64,000 bases of DNA from a bacterium (GTDB lineage: Bacteria > Arandabacterota > Arandabacteria > Arandabacterales > Arandabacteraceae), in the NCBI GenBank assembly GCA_029933125.1, contig JAOZOU010000001.1:380073-444072 (forward strand). The letters are read 5' to 3'. Positions 34,105-41,527 of this stretch are shown here, in pieces (within the stretch, counting starts at the first letter, position 1; every line of letters begins with the position of its first letter). The notes under the pieces were generated by a model. It searched no databases, was not told where the DNA came from, and was given only the letters and a program-made list of their open reading frames with translations. The translations under genes and the position numbers were made by a program.

Positions 34105-35119
34105 CTGAGGCTCCTCCACGTCCTGCAATAACTATTTCACCTGAATCCTCAAGATTTCTTATGACCTCTATGATTGCTTGCTGAGCAGCTTCGACTTCGC
34201 TTACACGCTTGGGTCCCATGTAGTCGATCTCTTCCTGAATCATCGCTGCTGCGCGTTCAGAGATGTTCTTGAATATCTTTTCCTTTATCTTCTCGTCTGC
34301 TCCCTTCAGAGCAACTGCAAGGTTCTTGCTGTCAACTTCACGGAGCACACGCTGCATCGAGCGATCGTCAAGCAGGAGAATGTCATCGAAGACAAACATG
34401 AGTTTCCTGACCTGGCCAGCAACCTCACCATCCTTCTCCTCAATCGCGCTCAGGATCTCATCCTCAAGTGTCCTCTCTCCTTGATTGAGAATGTCAGCAA
34501 GCGTCTTGACGCCACCCGCTACAGTCTTCTGACCACCACCTACGCCCTCGAGCTGACTCGCAAGGATACGGTTTATTTCGTGGGTAGCGTCAGGTGATAT
34601 GGCATCCATAGTAGCGATCCGTAGAGCAACCTCACCCTTTAAGCCCTCAGGCAAGGCTGCAAGAACTCTGGCAGCGAAGTCTGGCTCAAACTGAGCAACT
34701 ATGAGTGCAATTGTTTGAGGATGTTCATTCTTGAGAAACTCAGCAACTGTTGGCGGACTCATCTCTTCGAGCTTGCTTATAGCTCCGGTAGTCTTCTGGC
34801 GCTTTATCCTGCCAACGATTTCGGAGGCTTTGGCTTTCCCAAGAGCTGCTTCAAGAATTTCAGCAACCTTCTCCTCACCGCCACCAGCCACCCGTGCTCC
34901 TGAAGCCATCGCACCGGTGAATTCGGCAAGAATCTGCTCCTGAAGCTCCTTTGAAACAGGTCCAAGATTTGCCATTTCCATAGCGATCTTCTCAATGTCA
35001 CTTTCCTTGAGATTCTTGATGATCTTAGCCGCAGCTTCCTTGCCGAGTGTAAGCAGCACTACCGCTGCCTTTTTCGCACCCGAGAGTTCCTCCCTGGTCG
35101 CCACCTGTGCCAAGATCAC
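34088..35119 (-). CDS. fliG: Flagellar motor switch protein FliG
   Basis: 343 residues; GTG start in a GTGA overlap with the fliF stop, with GGAGGTAA before it. N-domain LSGAKKAAVVLLTLGKEAAA, middle EHPQ motif in FLKNEHPQTIALIVAQFEPD, and the C-terminal torque helix region MFVFDDILLLDDRSMQRVLR, with conserved charged residues and EEIDYMGPKRVSEVEAAQQA. Connects the FliF ring to FliM and interacts with MotA stators. Confidence 0.97.
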   Translation of the reverse strand: MILAQVATREELSGAKKAAVVLLTLGKEAAAKIIKNLKESDIEKIAMEMANLGPVSKELQEQILAEFTGAMASGARVAGGGEEKVAEILEAALGKAKASEIVGRIKRQKTTGAISKLEEMSPPTVAEFLKNEHPQTIALIVAQFEPDFAARVLAALPEGLKGEVALRIATMDAISPDATHEINRILASQLEGVGGGQKTVAGGVKTLADILNQGERTLEDEILSAIEEKDGEVAGQVRKLMFVFDDILLLDDRSMQRVLREVDSKNLAVALKGADEKIKEKIFKNISERAAAMIQEEIDYMGPKRVSEVEAAQQAIIEVIRNLEDSGEIVIAGRGGASDDLIV

Positions 35120-36612
35120 TTACCTCCTTCTACCATTGAGCTGATGACACCTGCCGCTTGATCGGGATTGCGTTCAGCGAGTCTGGCGATCTGGGCGGCA
35201 ATTCGAGTTGCTTCGACATCACCGGCTTCACTCACGCCTTTGCGACTTTCACCGCCTACAGTTAGATTGACTGAGGAGTACGAGGCGGCACCGATGATGC
35301 CAGCAACCTTTTTGATCATCTTGAGAATCATGATGAGCGCGAAGACAAGCCCAGCAAGATAAGCACCTTTGCGGGCAATTGACAGATAGAATTGCATCCT
35401 GAGCATCTTCTCCATCCCTTGCTCTTCATCTGCCAGATAGCTCCTGTCAAAGGCGATGCTCGCTATTTCAAAATAGTCATTACGCATATCATCAAAGCCA
35501 ACAGCGCTCTTTACGATGCTTGCGATCTTGGCAAGCTCCTCATCGGAGCGCGGCACAAAGCGCTTGGTTGCATTCTCACCTTCACCTTCGGTCTCATACT
35601 TCCCATCAACCATGACAGCAACTGAAAGCCGCTCGATGTTGCCAACCTCACCAGCGATGTTTTCGATTGTCTTGTCGAATTCATAATTGGTGACAGATGA
35701 TTCACTTGTTCCTCCGGCACCACCATCACTGCTTTCAGTGCGTTCCTCACTTATCACAACCCCGCTTTCGGGGTCATTGCGCTGAATTGTTCTCTCAATC
35801 CTTTCGAGATTGAGCTCAGCTGCAACACGGACGATGCTCTTTCCGGGTCCGAGCACACCATCAAGAAGGGTTTGGGCTTTGCCCTCAAGATATGCTTCGA
35901 CTTGCTGTTTGAGCTCGAGTGCATCGCCCGGCTGACCCTGGCCATTGAAGAAACCCTTCGAGAGCAAGGTACCTTTAGAATCGAGGATCGTCACACGCTC
36001 TGGATCAAGTCCCTCAACAGCGCTTGCTACCAGATAGGCTATTCCCTCGACGTGCTTGCGTGAGAGACTGCTTGCGGGATTTGTTTTGAGCACAACCGAG
36101 GCTGTGGCTGCCTGCTGATCCTCCTTGAAGAGGGATTTCTCAGGTACCACGATGTGCACCCTTACGCCTTCGACCTCATCCATCTGCATTATCGTCTTAG
36201 CAAGCTCACCTTCGAGAGCACGCCTGTAGTTTACCTTTTGAAGAAACTCCGTCATTCCGAAGACAGTCTTATCGAAGATCTCAAAACCTACCGTTCCACT
36301 CCTGGGATAGCCTTCGCTCGCTAGCTCTATACGTGCGTCATAGACCTTACTGCTGGGAACAAGGATTGTTCCCCCTCCGCCCGCGAGGCGATAGGGTATG
36401 TTACGTTGCTCAAGCTTCTCAACGATCTGGCCTGCCTCCTCAGGTGCTAGGCCAGAATAGAGAACAGAATAGCCAGCACGAGAGATCACCCATGCCCCAA
36501 CCACCACAGCAATGATTACGGCTGCAATCGTGCCTCCGACCATGATCCTTTGGCCAGGTGTTAAGTTTTTCCAAACCGAAAAGACCCGAGGAGTTTGACC
36601 TTGTTCTGCCAT
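35116..36612 (-). CDS. fliF: Flagellar MS-ring protein FliF
   Basis: 498 residues from ATG 36612 (GGGGGATAGC upstream; GTG 36627 is the alternative). Two membrane helices: one near residue 25 (IMVGGTIAAVIIAVVVGAWV) and one near 420 (GAYLAGLVFALIMILKMIKK). Between them are the ring-building motifs VLYSGLAPEEAGQIVEKLEQ, GTVGFEIFDKTVFGMTEFLQ, VRVHIVVPEKSLF, ATASVVLKTNPASSLSRKHV and RAALNLERIER-type stretch (VAAELNLERIERTIQR). Base ring of the flagellum. Confidence 0.97.
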   Translation of the reverse strand: MAEQGQTPRVFSVWKNLTPGQRIMVGGTIAAVIIAVVVGAWVISRAGYSVLYSGLAPEEAGQIVEKLEQRNIPYRLAGGGGTILVPSSKVYDARIELASEGYPRSGTVGFEIFDKTVFGMTEFLQKVNYRRALEGELAKTIMQMDEVEGVRVHIVVPEKSLFKEDQQAATASVVLKTNPASSLSRKHVEGIAYLVASAVEGLDPERVTILDSKGTLLSKGFFNGQGQPGDALELKQQVEAYLEGKAQTLLDGVLGPGKSIVRVAAELNLERIERTIQRNDPESGVVISEERTESSDGGAGGTSESSVTNYEFDKTIENIAGEVGNIERLSVAVMVDGKYETEGEGENATKRFVPRSDEELAKIASIVKSAVGFDDMRNDYFEIASIAFDRSYLADEEQGMEKMLRMQFYLSIARKGAYLAGLVFALIMILKMIKKVAGIIGAASYSSVNLTVGGESRKGVSEAGDVEATRIAAQIARLAERNPDQAAGVISSMVEGGK

Positions 36613-36647
36613 GCTATCCCCCGTCACTTGAGATCAATTTCCGTTAA

Positions 36648-36956
36648 CTAAACCGTGATTCTTGAAAGCTCATGATAGGTTTCGAGAATCCCATTCCTTA
36701 TCTGGACAAGCAATTCGATCGCCAGATTTGCCTTGTTCACAGCCATGATGACGTCATGGACATCATTTATGTTGCCCGATGCAAAGTCCTCTATTGCCCT
36801 GTTAGCATCTCCTTCAGCCTGAACAGCCTCTTCGAGCACCCCTTTGATTATCTTTGTAAAAGATTGAGCCTTACCTGGTTCAGCCTGTGGCACCTCAGGT
36901 TTGGGCTTGAAAATGTCAGGATGCTGAATGATGCGGTCGATGCGTATATCCGACAT
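36648..36956 (-). CDS. fliE: Flagellar hook-basal body protein FliE
   Basis: 102 residues from ATG 36956 with GGAGGGTAAGG before it; the open frame further upstream only overlaps flgC. Family features: SFTKIIKGVLEEAVQAEGDA, IEDFASGNINDVHDVIMAVN and KANLAIELLVQIRNGILETY. Joins the MS ring to the rod. 35 nt to fliF. Confidence 0.95.
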   Translation of the reverse strand: MSDIRIDRIIQHPDIFKPKPEVPQAEPGKAQSFTKIIKGVLEEAVQAEGDANRAIEDFASGNINDVHDVIMAVNKANLAIELLVQIRNGILETYHELSRITV

Positions 36957-36966
36957 CCTTACCCTC

Positions 36967-37470
36967 CTATATCTCGAGTGCCTTCTCCACCATAGACTTA
37001 AAGGCATCCATGGCAGCAATGTTGGCTTCGTAGGCTCGAGTTGCTGCCATCATGTCAACCATCTCCTCAACGGGATTGATATCCGGGTAAGCCACATACC
37101 CATCGCTATTGGCATCAGGATGACTTGGATCATAGACGTACTTGACACGGTCAGGTGGAGCTTCGACAACCTCAGCCTCAATTGTCGGTTCCTCGCTCTC
37201 AACAGCTCTTGAGACATCCCTGCTCATGTGCCTTATGTGCTGAGGAGATGTGATCCTGAGAGCAAGCCGTGGAGAACTCGCTTTCACCCTATGAGTCCTC
37301 GTTTGCGTCTTTTCACGAACCCGTATTGTCTTCTTGCGGTACGGAAGCCCATCCTTGGCTCGAGTTGTCTCAGCATTTGCAATATTTGAAGCAATTGCTT
37401 CCATCTTTTTGCGTTGTGCTGCAAGTCCACTGCCTATCGTCCTCATGATTCCAAACAAGAGGTCCGACAT
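36967..37470 (-). CDS. flgC: Flagellar proximal rod protein FlgC
   Basis: 167 residues. MRTIGSGLAAQRKKMEAIAS with NIANAETTRAKDGLPYRKK at the start and the C-terminal VAYPDINPVEEMVDMMAATR, ending AYEANIAAMDAFKSMVEKAL. ATG 37470 has GGAGGATTAGCTG upstream. Exported rod component. Confidence 0.97.
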   Translation of the reverse strand: MSDLLFGIMRTIGSGLAAQRKKMEAIASNIANAETTRAKDGLPYRKKTIRVREKTQTRTHRVKASSPRLALRITSPQHIRHMSRDVSRAVESEEPTIEAEVVEAPPDRVKYVYDPSHPDANSDGYVAYPDINPVEEMVDMMAATRAYEANIAAMDAFKSMVEKALEI

Positions 37471-37486
37471 CAGCTAATCCTCCTCA

Positions 37487-37888
37487 TCAAGGCTTTCCGG
37501 TTATGGCTGTTCTTAAAGTTGCGAGTCTTCGTGACATGAGCTTGGCAACGGTCTCGTAGGCAAGCTGTGCATCAGCGAGTTCAGCAGCACTTCTTTCAAG
37601 CTGATATGTCTCATCCCCTCCAGCCTCATAATCGATAACTTCTCTGATCTGCCCCTCGCTTCGCGAAGTCTTGAGAGATCCAAGGTGGCGAGGATTGGTT
37701 TGCTTGAGCTCGACCTTGCCTAGTGCCCTGTTGAGCTCGCCTGTGAACTCAACTCTGCGAGGTATATATTCGTCACTCCCTGCATTCGCCAGGTTGCGGG
37801 CAGCAACTTTCTGCCTTGCTGCCTGTACATCCAGCAAATGCCTAAGCAGGTCAACCGTGTTCTCGTTGTTTATGCCAATTCCGCTCAC
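37487..37888 (-). CDS. flgB: Flagellar proximal rod protein FlgB
   Basis: 133 residues; GTG start 37888 with GGAGGAGTC before it. The FlgB pattern is VDLLRHLLDVQAARQKVAAR, NLANAGSDEYIPRRVEFTGE, and C-terminal AELADAQLAYETVAKLMSRR. First gene of the main flagellar unit, downstream of a sigma-54 promoter about 45 nt away. Confidence 0.95.
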   Translation of the reverse strand: MSGIGINNENTVDLLRHLLDVQAARQKVAARNLANAGSDEYIPRRVEFTGELNRALGKVELKQTNPRHLGSLKTSRSEGQIREVIDYEAGGDETYQLERSAAELADAQLAYETVAKLMSRRLATLRTAITGKP

Positions 37889-37932
37889 GACTCCTCCTCA
37901 ACATATTCACATTCCAGCGCTTTTAGCCTATG

Positions 37933-37948
37933 AGCAAGTTCTGCGCCA
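37933..37948 (-). promoter_or_regulatory. Sigma-54 (-24/-12) promoter for flgB operon
   Basis: The minus strand reads TGGCGCAGAACTTGCT, with GG and GC 10 nt apart and TTGCT at -12, a near-consensus RpoN promoter. The predicted start is near 37922, giving a leader of about 34 nt with a GGAGGAG ribosome site. It drives flgB and probably everything down to the HDOD gene at 13792. It lies in the 117-nt gap behind the sigma-54 activator gene, whose stop is at 38006. Confidence 0.87.
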
Positions 37949-38005
37949 GAGAGACACCCTTGATCTTCATACACATAATTTCTTGGAAACAAAGAAGTTA
38001 CCTTT

Positions 38006-39406
38006 CTAAGGAACCGTCACGGTTCGCTTCTGGTGCGGAAGCGGGTGGGACATTTCTTCCGCACCCTGAGAAATGTCTTCCTCTCGATAGGCTTTGAGCT
38101 TGTTGCGAAGTGTTCGCGTGGATATGCCCAGCTTCCTGGCTGCCTTAGTGCGATTCCAACCGACTGCCTCCAGCGTCTTGAGAACCATCATCTTTTCCAT
38201 CTCACGCAGACTCGTTCCTGGATCAAGATTGAGAGCATCTTTCCTTATGTGAGTAATTGGCGGAATTATGTCACCTCGAGTGATCACATCGCCGCGCGTG
38301 ACAATCATCGCTCTTTCAATACAATTCTCAAGCTCGCGCACATTCCCGGGCCAGTTGTGCTCCATAAGGAGCTCAAGAGCATCTTGAGCTATCCCCTTTA
38401 CACGACCATTGCACAGTGGACGATAGCGCCGTATGAAGTGTTCGACGAGCTCAGGAATGTCCTCACGCCTCTCCCTGAGAGGAGGAAGATCTATTGGAAA
38501 AACGTTGAGTCGATAGAAGAGATCCTCCCTGAAGCGTCCAGCCTTCATCTCCTCAGCCAGACATTTGTTGGTAGTTGCAATCACTCGCACATCCACTTTG
38601 CGAGTTTCATGAGCTCCAATTCTTTCAAATTCCTTCTCCTGAAGCACCCTCAGCACTTTTGCCTGCGTCTGGACACCTATCTCGCCGATCTCATCGAGAA
38701 GAATCGTTCCCCCATCGGCGAGTTCAAATTTACCCCTGCGAGTGCGCAAGGCGCCAGTGAAGGCACCCCTTTCGTGTCCGAAGAGCTCACTTTCGATCAA
38801 ACCATCCGGCAGGGCTGCACAATTCAGCCTGATGAAGGGTTTGTCAGCACGCTTGCTGAGCCGCTGAATCTCCCTGGCAACAAGCTCTTTACCTGTTCCT
38901 GTCTCCCCTGTGATTAGTACAGTCGACGATGTAGGAGCTACTATCTGGATCATCTCGAGAACCTCTAGCATCTTCGGGCTCGAGCCGACAATTTGGATAG
39001 AGGCATCACTTCGCGGACCCTTCTCAAGTCTCTCATCAAGGGCTTTCTCAACGAGAGATTCTATCTGGCTGGCATCAAATGGCTTTATGATGTAGTCGAA
39101 AGCCCCAAGCTTCATAGCCTCCACAGCGCCATCAATTGTGCCATAGGCAGTCATCATGATAAGTGGAGTCCTCGGATGCTCACTCATGAGAGCCTTAAGT
39201 ACTTCGATGCCATCACAATCAGGTAGTCTGCGGTCCACAAGAACAACATCATAGCGATGCTTGTGAATCATCTGCGTAGCGGTTTTTCCGTCAAATACCT
39301 GGTCAACATGGTAGCCCTTGCGCACAAATATCTCTTTGAGAAAGTCGTTAATCAGCTTTTCGTCGTCCGCTATGAGCATCCTTTTGGCTTCGCATCGCTC
39401 CTTCAT
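38006..39406 (-). CDS. Sigma-54-dependent flagellar response regulator (FlgR/FleR type)
   Basis: 466 residues in NtrC order. The receiver (about 8-125) has an acidic pocket at D14-D15 and probable phospho-acceptor Asp58 in VVLVDRRLPD. The AAA+ domain (about 138-370) has P-loop GETGTGKE (167-174) and the sigma-54-contacting GAFTGA at 214-219 in ELFGHERGAFTGAL. The C-terminal Fis-type helix-turn-helix is near 425-445 (AARKLGISTRTLRNKLKAY). It should activate RpoN promoters such as those before flgB and flgF once phosphorylated by the adjacent kinase (inference from neighbourhood). Confidence 0.95.
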   Translation of the reverse strand: MKERCEAKRMLIADDEKLINDFLKEIFVRKGYHVDQVFDGKTATQMIHKHRYDVVLVDRRLPDCDGIEVLKALMSEHPRTPLIMMTAYGTIDGAVEAMKLGAFDYIIKPFDASQIESLVEKALDERLEKGPRSDASIQIVGSSPKMLEVLEMIQIVAPTSSTVLITGETGTGKELVAREIQRLSKRADKPFIRLNCAALPDGLIESELFGHERGAFTGALRTRRGKFELADGGTILLDEIGEIGVQTQAKVLRVLQEKEFERIGAHETRKVDVRVIATTNKCLAEEMKAGRFREDLFYRLNVFPIDLPPLRERREDIPELVEHFIRRYRPLCNGRVKGIAQDALELLMEHNWPGNVRELENCIERAMIVTRGDVITRGDIIPPITHIRKDALNLDPGTSLREMEKMMVLKTLEAVGWNRTKAARKLGISTRTLRNKLKAYREEDISQGAEEMSHPLPHQKRTVTVP

Positions 39407-39436
39407 ATCAGCCCCTCCACTTTAGGCTCTCTAATC

Positions 39437-40720
39437 TCATCTCCTTGGAATAAGTAGAATGAACTTGCTACCACCCTTGTCCTGTCTTTCATAGCGAACC
39501 TCGCCACCGTGAAGGGTGACAGCTCGCTGAACAGCTGAAAGTCCAAGCCCCATTCCACTGGACTTGGTCGTGAAGAAGGGAGTAAAGACATCCTTGATGA
39601 TCTCATCAGGAATGCCAGGACCCGTATCGCAAACCTCTATGCAAACATAATCACGCAAAGATTTTTCGCTATCGCCGCGATTTGATCTGCTTCTGTAGCT
39701 TGAAGTGCCTACCTTAACCGAGATCTTGCCCTCATTGCCGACGGCTTCAAGAGAGTTTCTCAGAAGGTTCACGAGAGCTTGCCTCATGCGTGCCCTATCG
39801 ACCCTGCACAACAGGCTGGTGTCAGAAGCAAGAACCTCAAAACTTACATTTCTGTCCTCACCCCGAGCTGCCATCTCAAACATCTCAACTATCCGCCTTA
39901 CCTCATCAAGCAGATCGATGTGCTCAAGCTTGAGTGAGATATCGCATCCCGCATCAAGGAGATCTCTTACTATTCCCTCCAGGGTAGCGATTCCCTCGCT
40001 GAGACGCTTTACGAGCCTGGTTGCCCCAGGATTGTCAACGAGATCTCTTTCTAGGAGATTGGCAAAACCCTTTATTCCGCCAAGTGGATTGCGGATTTCG
40101 TGAGCTATCGTAGCTGCCACCTCCCCCATGGCAGCCAGCTTTCGCATCCTTTCAAGCTCCTCCTCAAGAAGCTTCATCCTCCGAAGATCGTTTAAGATTT
40201 CAATCGCACCAGCTAGAGTTCCGTCAGCATCAACAATTAGGGAAGTACTGAAACTGACAGGGACACTTTCCCCATCCCGAGTAAGAATTGTCTTCTCCTC
40301 CTGATCAATCGGATAGCCAGAAGCCAGCGTGTAAAGTGGGGTTTGCCTTACTGGAACGTCCCTACCGATTGTTTGGCAGTAGTGCTCCCCAAGTATGCTT
40401 TCACAAGAGTAACCCGTAAGTATCTCAGTAGCTTTGTTGATGACGGCAATGCGACCTCGGGTATCGACTGCAACAACACCGGAAGGTATGGCAGTTAGAA
40501 CATTTTCCAAGAAGACAGACGTTTCGGCATAACGGCGGAGTGCAGCGGCAAGCCGCTTGTTTGTCACCTCAAGATCGCTGTTTATACCCTGTACTGAAGC
40601 CTGAAGCTTGCTGCATGCCCCACGCAGCTCGTCTATTGCCTCTTTGAGATTTCCTACGGGAATGGCAACTGATGCGGCCTCAGAAACTTGCTCTTTCACC
40701 TTTGTCGTTGAAGATGTCAT
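39437..40720 (-). CDS. Soluble PAS sensor histidine kinase (FlgS/FleS-like)
   Basis: 427 residues, no membrane helix. N-terminal coiled coil (about 20-65), PAS domain near 70-185 (VLTAIPSGVVAVDTRGRIAV), H-box with His207 in AATIAHEIRNPLGGIKGFAN, an N-box (RQALVNLLRNSLEAVGNEG), G1 (DTGPGIPDEI) and G2 (SGMGLGLSAVQRAV). A cytoplasmic kinase next to a sigma-54 activator and flagellar genes parallels FlgS-FlgR of Campylobacter and Helicobacter, where the kinase reads the state of the export apparatus. The signal here is unknown. Starts with ATG 40720, 3 nt after the preceding gene. Confidence 0.92.
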   Translation of the reverse strand: MTSSTTKVKEQVSEAASVAIPVGNLKEAIDELRGACSKLQASVQGINSDLEVTNKRLAAALRRYAETSVFLENVLTAIPSGVVAVDTRGRIAVINKATEILTGYSCESILGEHYCQTIGRDVPVRQTPLYTLASGYPIDQEEKTILTRDGESVPVSFSTSLIVDADGTLAGAIEILNDLRRMKLLEEELERMRKLAAMGEVAATIAHEIRNPLGGIKGFANLLERDLVDNPGATRLVKRLSEGIATLEGIVRDLLDAGCDISLKLEHIDLLDEVRRIVEMFEMAARGEDRNVSFEVLASDTSLLCRVDRARMRQALVNLLRNSLEAVGNEGKISVKVGTSSYRSRSNRGDSEKSLRDYVCIEVCDTGPGIPDEIIKDVFTPFFTTKSSGMGLGLSAVQRAVTLHGGEVRYERQDKGGSKFILLIPRR

Positions 40721-40723
40721 GAT

Positions 40724-41083
40724 TTAGACCATCCTCCCTGATATGGGAATGCCCTTCGAACAAAGCAGGCACTCAAGTTTTGTTTCAGCCTCTATGAGCT
40801 GGCGAAGTTCCATCATGAGCTCGCCAAAGCTCATCTTGAGATCTTCGGGAATGCTTATGCTCGGCCGACCCGCTTGATCAATGCGGAGTTCGGACGTGAT
40901 CGTGCTTGAGAGCTGCCTCAAGCTATCAACGCGCTCCTTCTTGGCTTCGAGAATCGATACAACCTCATCTATAGCTGCACCCTCATTGAGTCTCCCATCA
41001 AGATGGCGCGTTAGACCATGCAGTTCACTTACAATGTCATGTGCAGTCTCGATCATGAGTTTTATATCCTCAACTGAAGTCAC
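40724..41083 (-). CDS. Small helical protein of unknown function upstream of the kinase
   Basis: 119 residues; GTG start 41083 with ATAGGGAAA before it. I do not recognise the family. Helical with heptad character (IETAHDIVSELHGLTRHLDG, SILEAKKERVDSLRQLSSTI, LMMELRQLIEAETKLECLLC), loosely like FlgN/FliT-type chaperones. A CLLC pair near residue 105 could bind metal or form a disulfide. Tightly linked: 5 nt after the 79-aa gene and 3 nt before the kinase. A role in feeding a flagellar signal to the kinase, or as an export chaperone, is speculation. Confidence 0.65.
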   Translation of the reverse strand: MTSVEDIKLMIETAHDIVSELHGLTRHLDGRLNEGAAIDEVVSILEAKKERVDSLRQLSSTITSELRIDQAGRPSISIPEDLKMSFGELMMELRQLIEAETKLECLLCSKGIPISGRMV

Positions 41084-41088
41084 TTTCC

Positions 41089-41328
41089 CTATCTCACAGC
41101 TGTTCTCGTATCCCTATGTATGCGACTTAGCCTTCTTACGATAGTCTCCCCAGGAGTTGGGAATCCTTTTGTAAAATCTGGAATTTTTTGCCCACCCGAG
41201 CTTGGCTTCCTTAGAGGCGGCAATTCTTGCCGCATCAACTCATCGCTTGTCATATGTTGTGGGCTTTCCTCTTGCTTAGCTAACCGTAGGCGATTTCGTG
41301 CACGCATTACGCTTTTGGAAATCGACAT
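41089..41328 (-). CDS. Small basic protein of unknown function, first gene of the kinase unit
   Basis: 79 residues, family not recognised. Arg-rich start (MSISKSVMRARNRLRLAKQE), a Pro/Gly-rich middle (ELPPLRKPSSGGQKIPDF) and a basic C-terminus (RRLSRIHRDTRTAV). No membrane segment. The ribosome site is weak (CAGGC about 9 nt upstream of ATG 41328), so the call depends on intact frame and tight spacing to the next gene. Small size and flagellar context resemble export substrates or anti-sigma factors such as FlgM, but no FlgM motif is visible. Confidence 0.5.
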   Translation of the reverse strand: MSISKSVMRARNRLRLAKQEESPQHMTSDELMRQELPPLRKPSSGGQKIPDFTKGFPTPGETIVRRLSRIHRDTRTAVR

Positions 41329-41389
41329 ATTGTTGCCTGAAGTTTAGCTTTTTTGGCAGGAGCCTGAAAGAAAGAGCTCAAATAGGCAC

Positions 41390-41417
41390 ATTTTTCCGCT
41401 GTGGTGGTTGCAGTCAA
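41390..41417 (-). promoter_or_regulatory. Possible sigma-70-type promoter for the kinase/regulator unit
   Basis: On the minus strand TTGACT (41417-41412) and AAAAAT (41395-41390) are 16 nt apart, giving a leader of about 55 nt. The -10 is poor. The rest of the 199-nt gap 41329-41527 shows no gene and no -24/-12 site for either direction. For the plus-strand gene a weak TATATT lies just upstream of its ribosome site. Confidence 0.3.
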
Positions 41418-41527
41418 AGGGGGAAATTCTTGCCTGTTAGTATCTTGACCCCAGATGCCAAAGCAGATCAGGTCTTTCGCATCGCAAATACTTTTTGCTA
41501 TATTAAGAATATGCGAAGGAGTATGAG

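Noticed and set aside
41401-41440. Plus-strand GG-N10-GC (AAGGGGGAAATTCTTGCC) before the metallophosphoesterase
   Set aside because: A G-run makes the GG position arbitrary and the -24 box does not resemble TGGCAC.
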